NCBI RefSeq assembly: GCF_021730395.1
Contig: NC_069373.1
Span: 14,464,001-14,528,000 of the forward strand
Length of the DNA: 64,000 bases
Source of the DNA: Mercenaria mercenaria
Lineage: Eukaryota; Mollusca; Bivalvia; Venerida; Veneridae
Direction of reading: 5' to 3'
The notes under the pieces were generated by a model. It was not told where the DNA came from, ran no database searches, and was given only the letters and a program-made list of their open reading frames with translations. Positions 62,568 through 64,000 of the stretch are shown here, piece after piece; the first letter of the stretch is position 1; every line of letters starts with the position of its first letter. The translations under genes and the position numbers were made by a program.

Positions 62568-63127
62568 TTTATATTTGTTTGGATGGAAACAACAAGGAAC
62601 TATCATGTGTGATTAATAACAGTTAAATGTAAATTTCATTCCTTGTAAACAGTTCTATAACTAAAACTTTAATAAATTATATTGAAAAATTGATTTGTAG
62701 AATTTCAAAAATTTATGATTAAGTGCATTAACTATATTTATGCCCCCAGCATCTACTGATGAGGGAGGCATATAGTGATTGTCCTGTTCGTCCATCAGTC
62801 TGTTCATCCGTTCGTACGAGGTTAACCAAATGGGACCGTTTCGTCTAGCATCACTACCTCTAACTAGAATTATTTGATACTAATACAGATGTTACATTGT
62901 AACCTGTGACCATTCCTCATCTTCAGACGTCACCTGACCTCAGTTAGACCTTGACCTTGAACTTGACCTCGTTTTGGACTAAGGTTGCTTTGTAGCGACA
63001 AGGCTGCCACCGGGGGCATCAAGCGTTTATTGAACGCAGCTACTTGTTTTATTTTTTCTTGCAGGTATGATCTGTATAAAAATGTATCAGATTTGTCTGT
63101 GTTGAGAAGATAGCAACCTGGTTAAAT
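62568..63127 (+). repeat. downstream copy of the 550-bp duplication
   Basis: Counterpart of 60427-60976, with about 13 extra bases (TAGCATCACTACC) near 62850. It contains the putative splice acceptor ending at 63064 and the 5' UTR start GTATGATCTG. Confidence 0.85.
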
Positions 63128-63155
63128 CAAGAGGGGAAAATTAGAAATTTGTACA

Positions 63156-63304
63156 ATGGCTCTCCATCTCTCTGATCTGTACCATGCCTCGAGCACTGAG
63201 AAAGTGCTTGACATGGAGAAAGACCTGAAACAAGAACTTGAGGAACTTAAACAGGAAATAGATGAAAATGACACTGTCCTTGAAATGCCATCAAAAGCTG
63301 TCAG
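63156..63304 (+). CDS. first coding exon of a coiled-coil protein gene (partial)
   Basis: ATG at 63156 (context ACAATGG). 149 coding nt end at TCAG followed by donor GTAATAG at 63305. The 49 residues begin MALHLSDLYHASS and continue as a strongly charged helix (TEKVLDMEKDLKQELEELKQ, then EIDEND), a clear coiled coil. The exon probably begins at 63065, after a pyrimidine-rich acceptor ending CTTGCAG, giving about 91 nt of 5' UTR. No further exon was found before the right edge at 64000. I do not recognise the family. The clean frame, start context and donor make a real gene likely. Confidence 0.65.
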
Positions 63305-64000
63305 GTAATAGAAAATATAGTTCTTTGGGTTTTTTTTTCTTATTCCAGTTCAGTGAATTGGTATTTTTTGGGAGGCAAAATTCAGCTAATTCTCTCCACC
63401 CATTTTTGACAAAAAAAAATTTTTTTTAAATTATAGAAGGAAACAAAAGTTTACACATATCAAAACTATTAGTAGATCTGTGCGCTTTTATAGTCATTAT
63501 CTTTCCAAAAGAAATGTTTTTAAGACATTGTTTTTATAGATATGCAATTTTTCCCTGTTTAAGTTTTTACACCACTGTTTTCTCCTCCTAATGGACCCTG
63601 CAACCATTACTACAAAACTGGGGAAAACAGTCTGCAGTTTATAGATTATTTTAGCTGTTCTGATAGTGGTCCTGTATTGTATTGATTTTGAAGGTTTAAA
63701 ATATGTGTACTAGTCATATGCTTGATGTTACTAAAGTTTGACATTGGTAACTACAGAATTTGATGCTTATATCAGCTTTCAGTCAAACAGAGAAAAAATA
63801 AGAAATTGATGTAGTCAGTGTACAGTGTTGTCATTTAACAGACATGCTCCACTTATCTGTAATACCCACATGACTTCACAAAGAAAAAATCGCAGATTTT
63901 GTAGCTTTCAATTTCATCTGCTTTGAGAAGTTACTATTAAACAAAAGGAAAATTGTCTCGAAAACTTGAATACAGATGTAAGCGGTTATGGTTCCATATG
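63305..64000 (+). other. first coding intron of the coiled-coil gene (open at right edge)
   Basis: AT-rich sequence after the donor at 63305, with no exon-like open frame. Confidence 0.45.

Overview
The window is eukaryotic nuclear DNA: AT-rich, with short exons bounded by GT/AG, long introns, microsatellites and many non-autonomous transposons. Several repeat families look like ones I remember as abundant in heterodont (venerid-type) bivalves. These include foldback elements with GAGCCGTGCC ends, arrays of about 166 bp starting at an AGCTCGACTA end, and tRNA-headed SINEs with CAAA or AAC tails. 'Marine bivalve mollusc' is therefore my best guess for the organism. It rests on memory and not on a search.

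Layout. (1) 514-3854, minus: seven exons of a CRAL-TRIO / alpha-tocopherol-transfer-protein-like gene (copy A); its last exon lies off the left edge. (2) 3855-32770: about 29 kb of gene-poor DNA packed with mobile elements. It includes a TIR element (7715-8984) and a foldback MITE (9683-9893). Its main feature is two near-identical hAT-type long-inverted-repeat elements in opposite orientation, 10944-20095 and 20250-23483, each with its own 8-bp target duplication; the left copy carries two further insertions. Beyond them lie a repeat-rich stretch with a small basic ORF (24.2-29.6 kb), a SINE (31048-31443) and a hAT MITE (31877-32762). (3) 32999-44345, minus: a complete eight-exon paralog (copy B), predicted 324 aa. 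Its first seven exons match copy A base for base in length, and its first exon and promoter region are duplicated 2.7 kb upstream (46997-47012). Its introns hold a minisatellite, nested TIR elements, tRNA-like repeats and a 166-bp array. (4) 48899-49059, plus: an unrecognised terminal coding exon with a poly(A) signal. (5) 51213-52370, minus: an intronless, strongly divergent actin-like gene that has lost key ATPase residues, with a fragment of the same gene at about 56421-56524. (6) 54330-55950, minus: a decayed LINE. (7) 55963-63128: SINEs, a Mutator-like palindrome (58373-59040), a 166-bp-type array (60212-61850) and a 550-bp duplication. (8) 63156-63304, plus: the first coding exon of a coiled-coil protein gene that runs off the right edge.

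Functionally, the two CRAL-TRIO genes are a tandem pair of cytosolic lipophilic-ligand transfer proteins (tocopherol, retinoid or phosphoinositide type), probably made by local duplication and then pushed apart by transposon insertion. The actin-like gene and the coiled-coil gene have no visible link to them. I saw no CRISPR array, no rRNA and no convincing intact tRNA gene.
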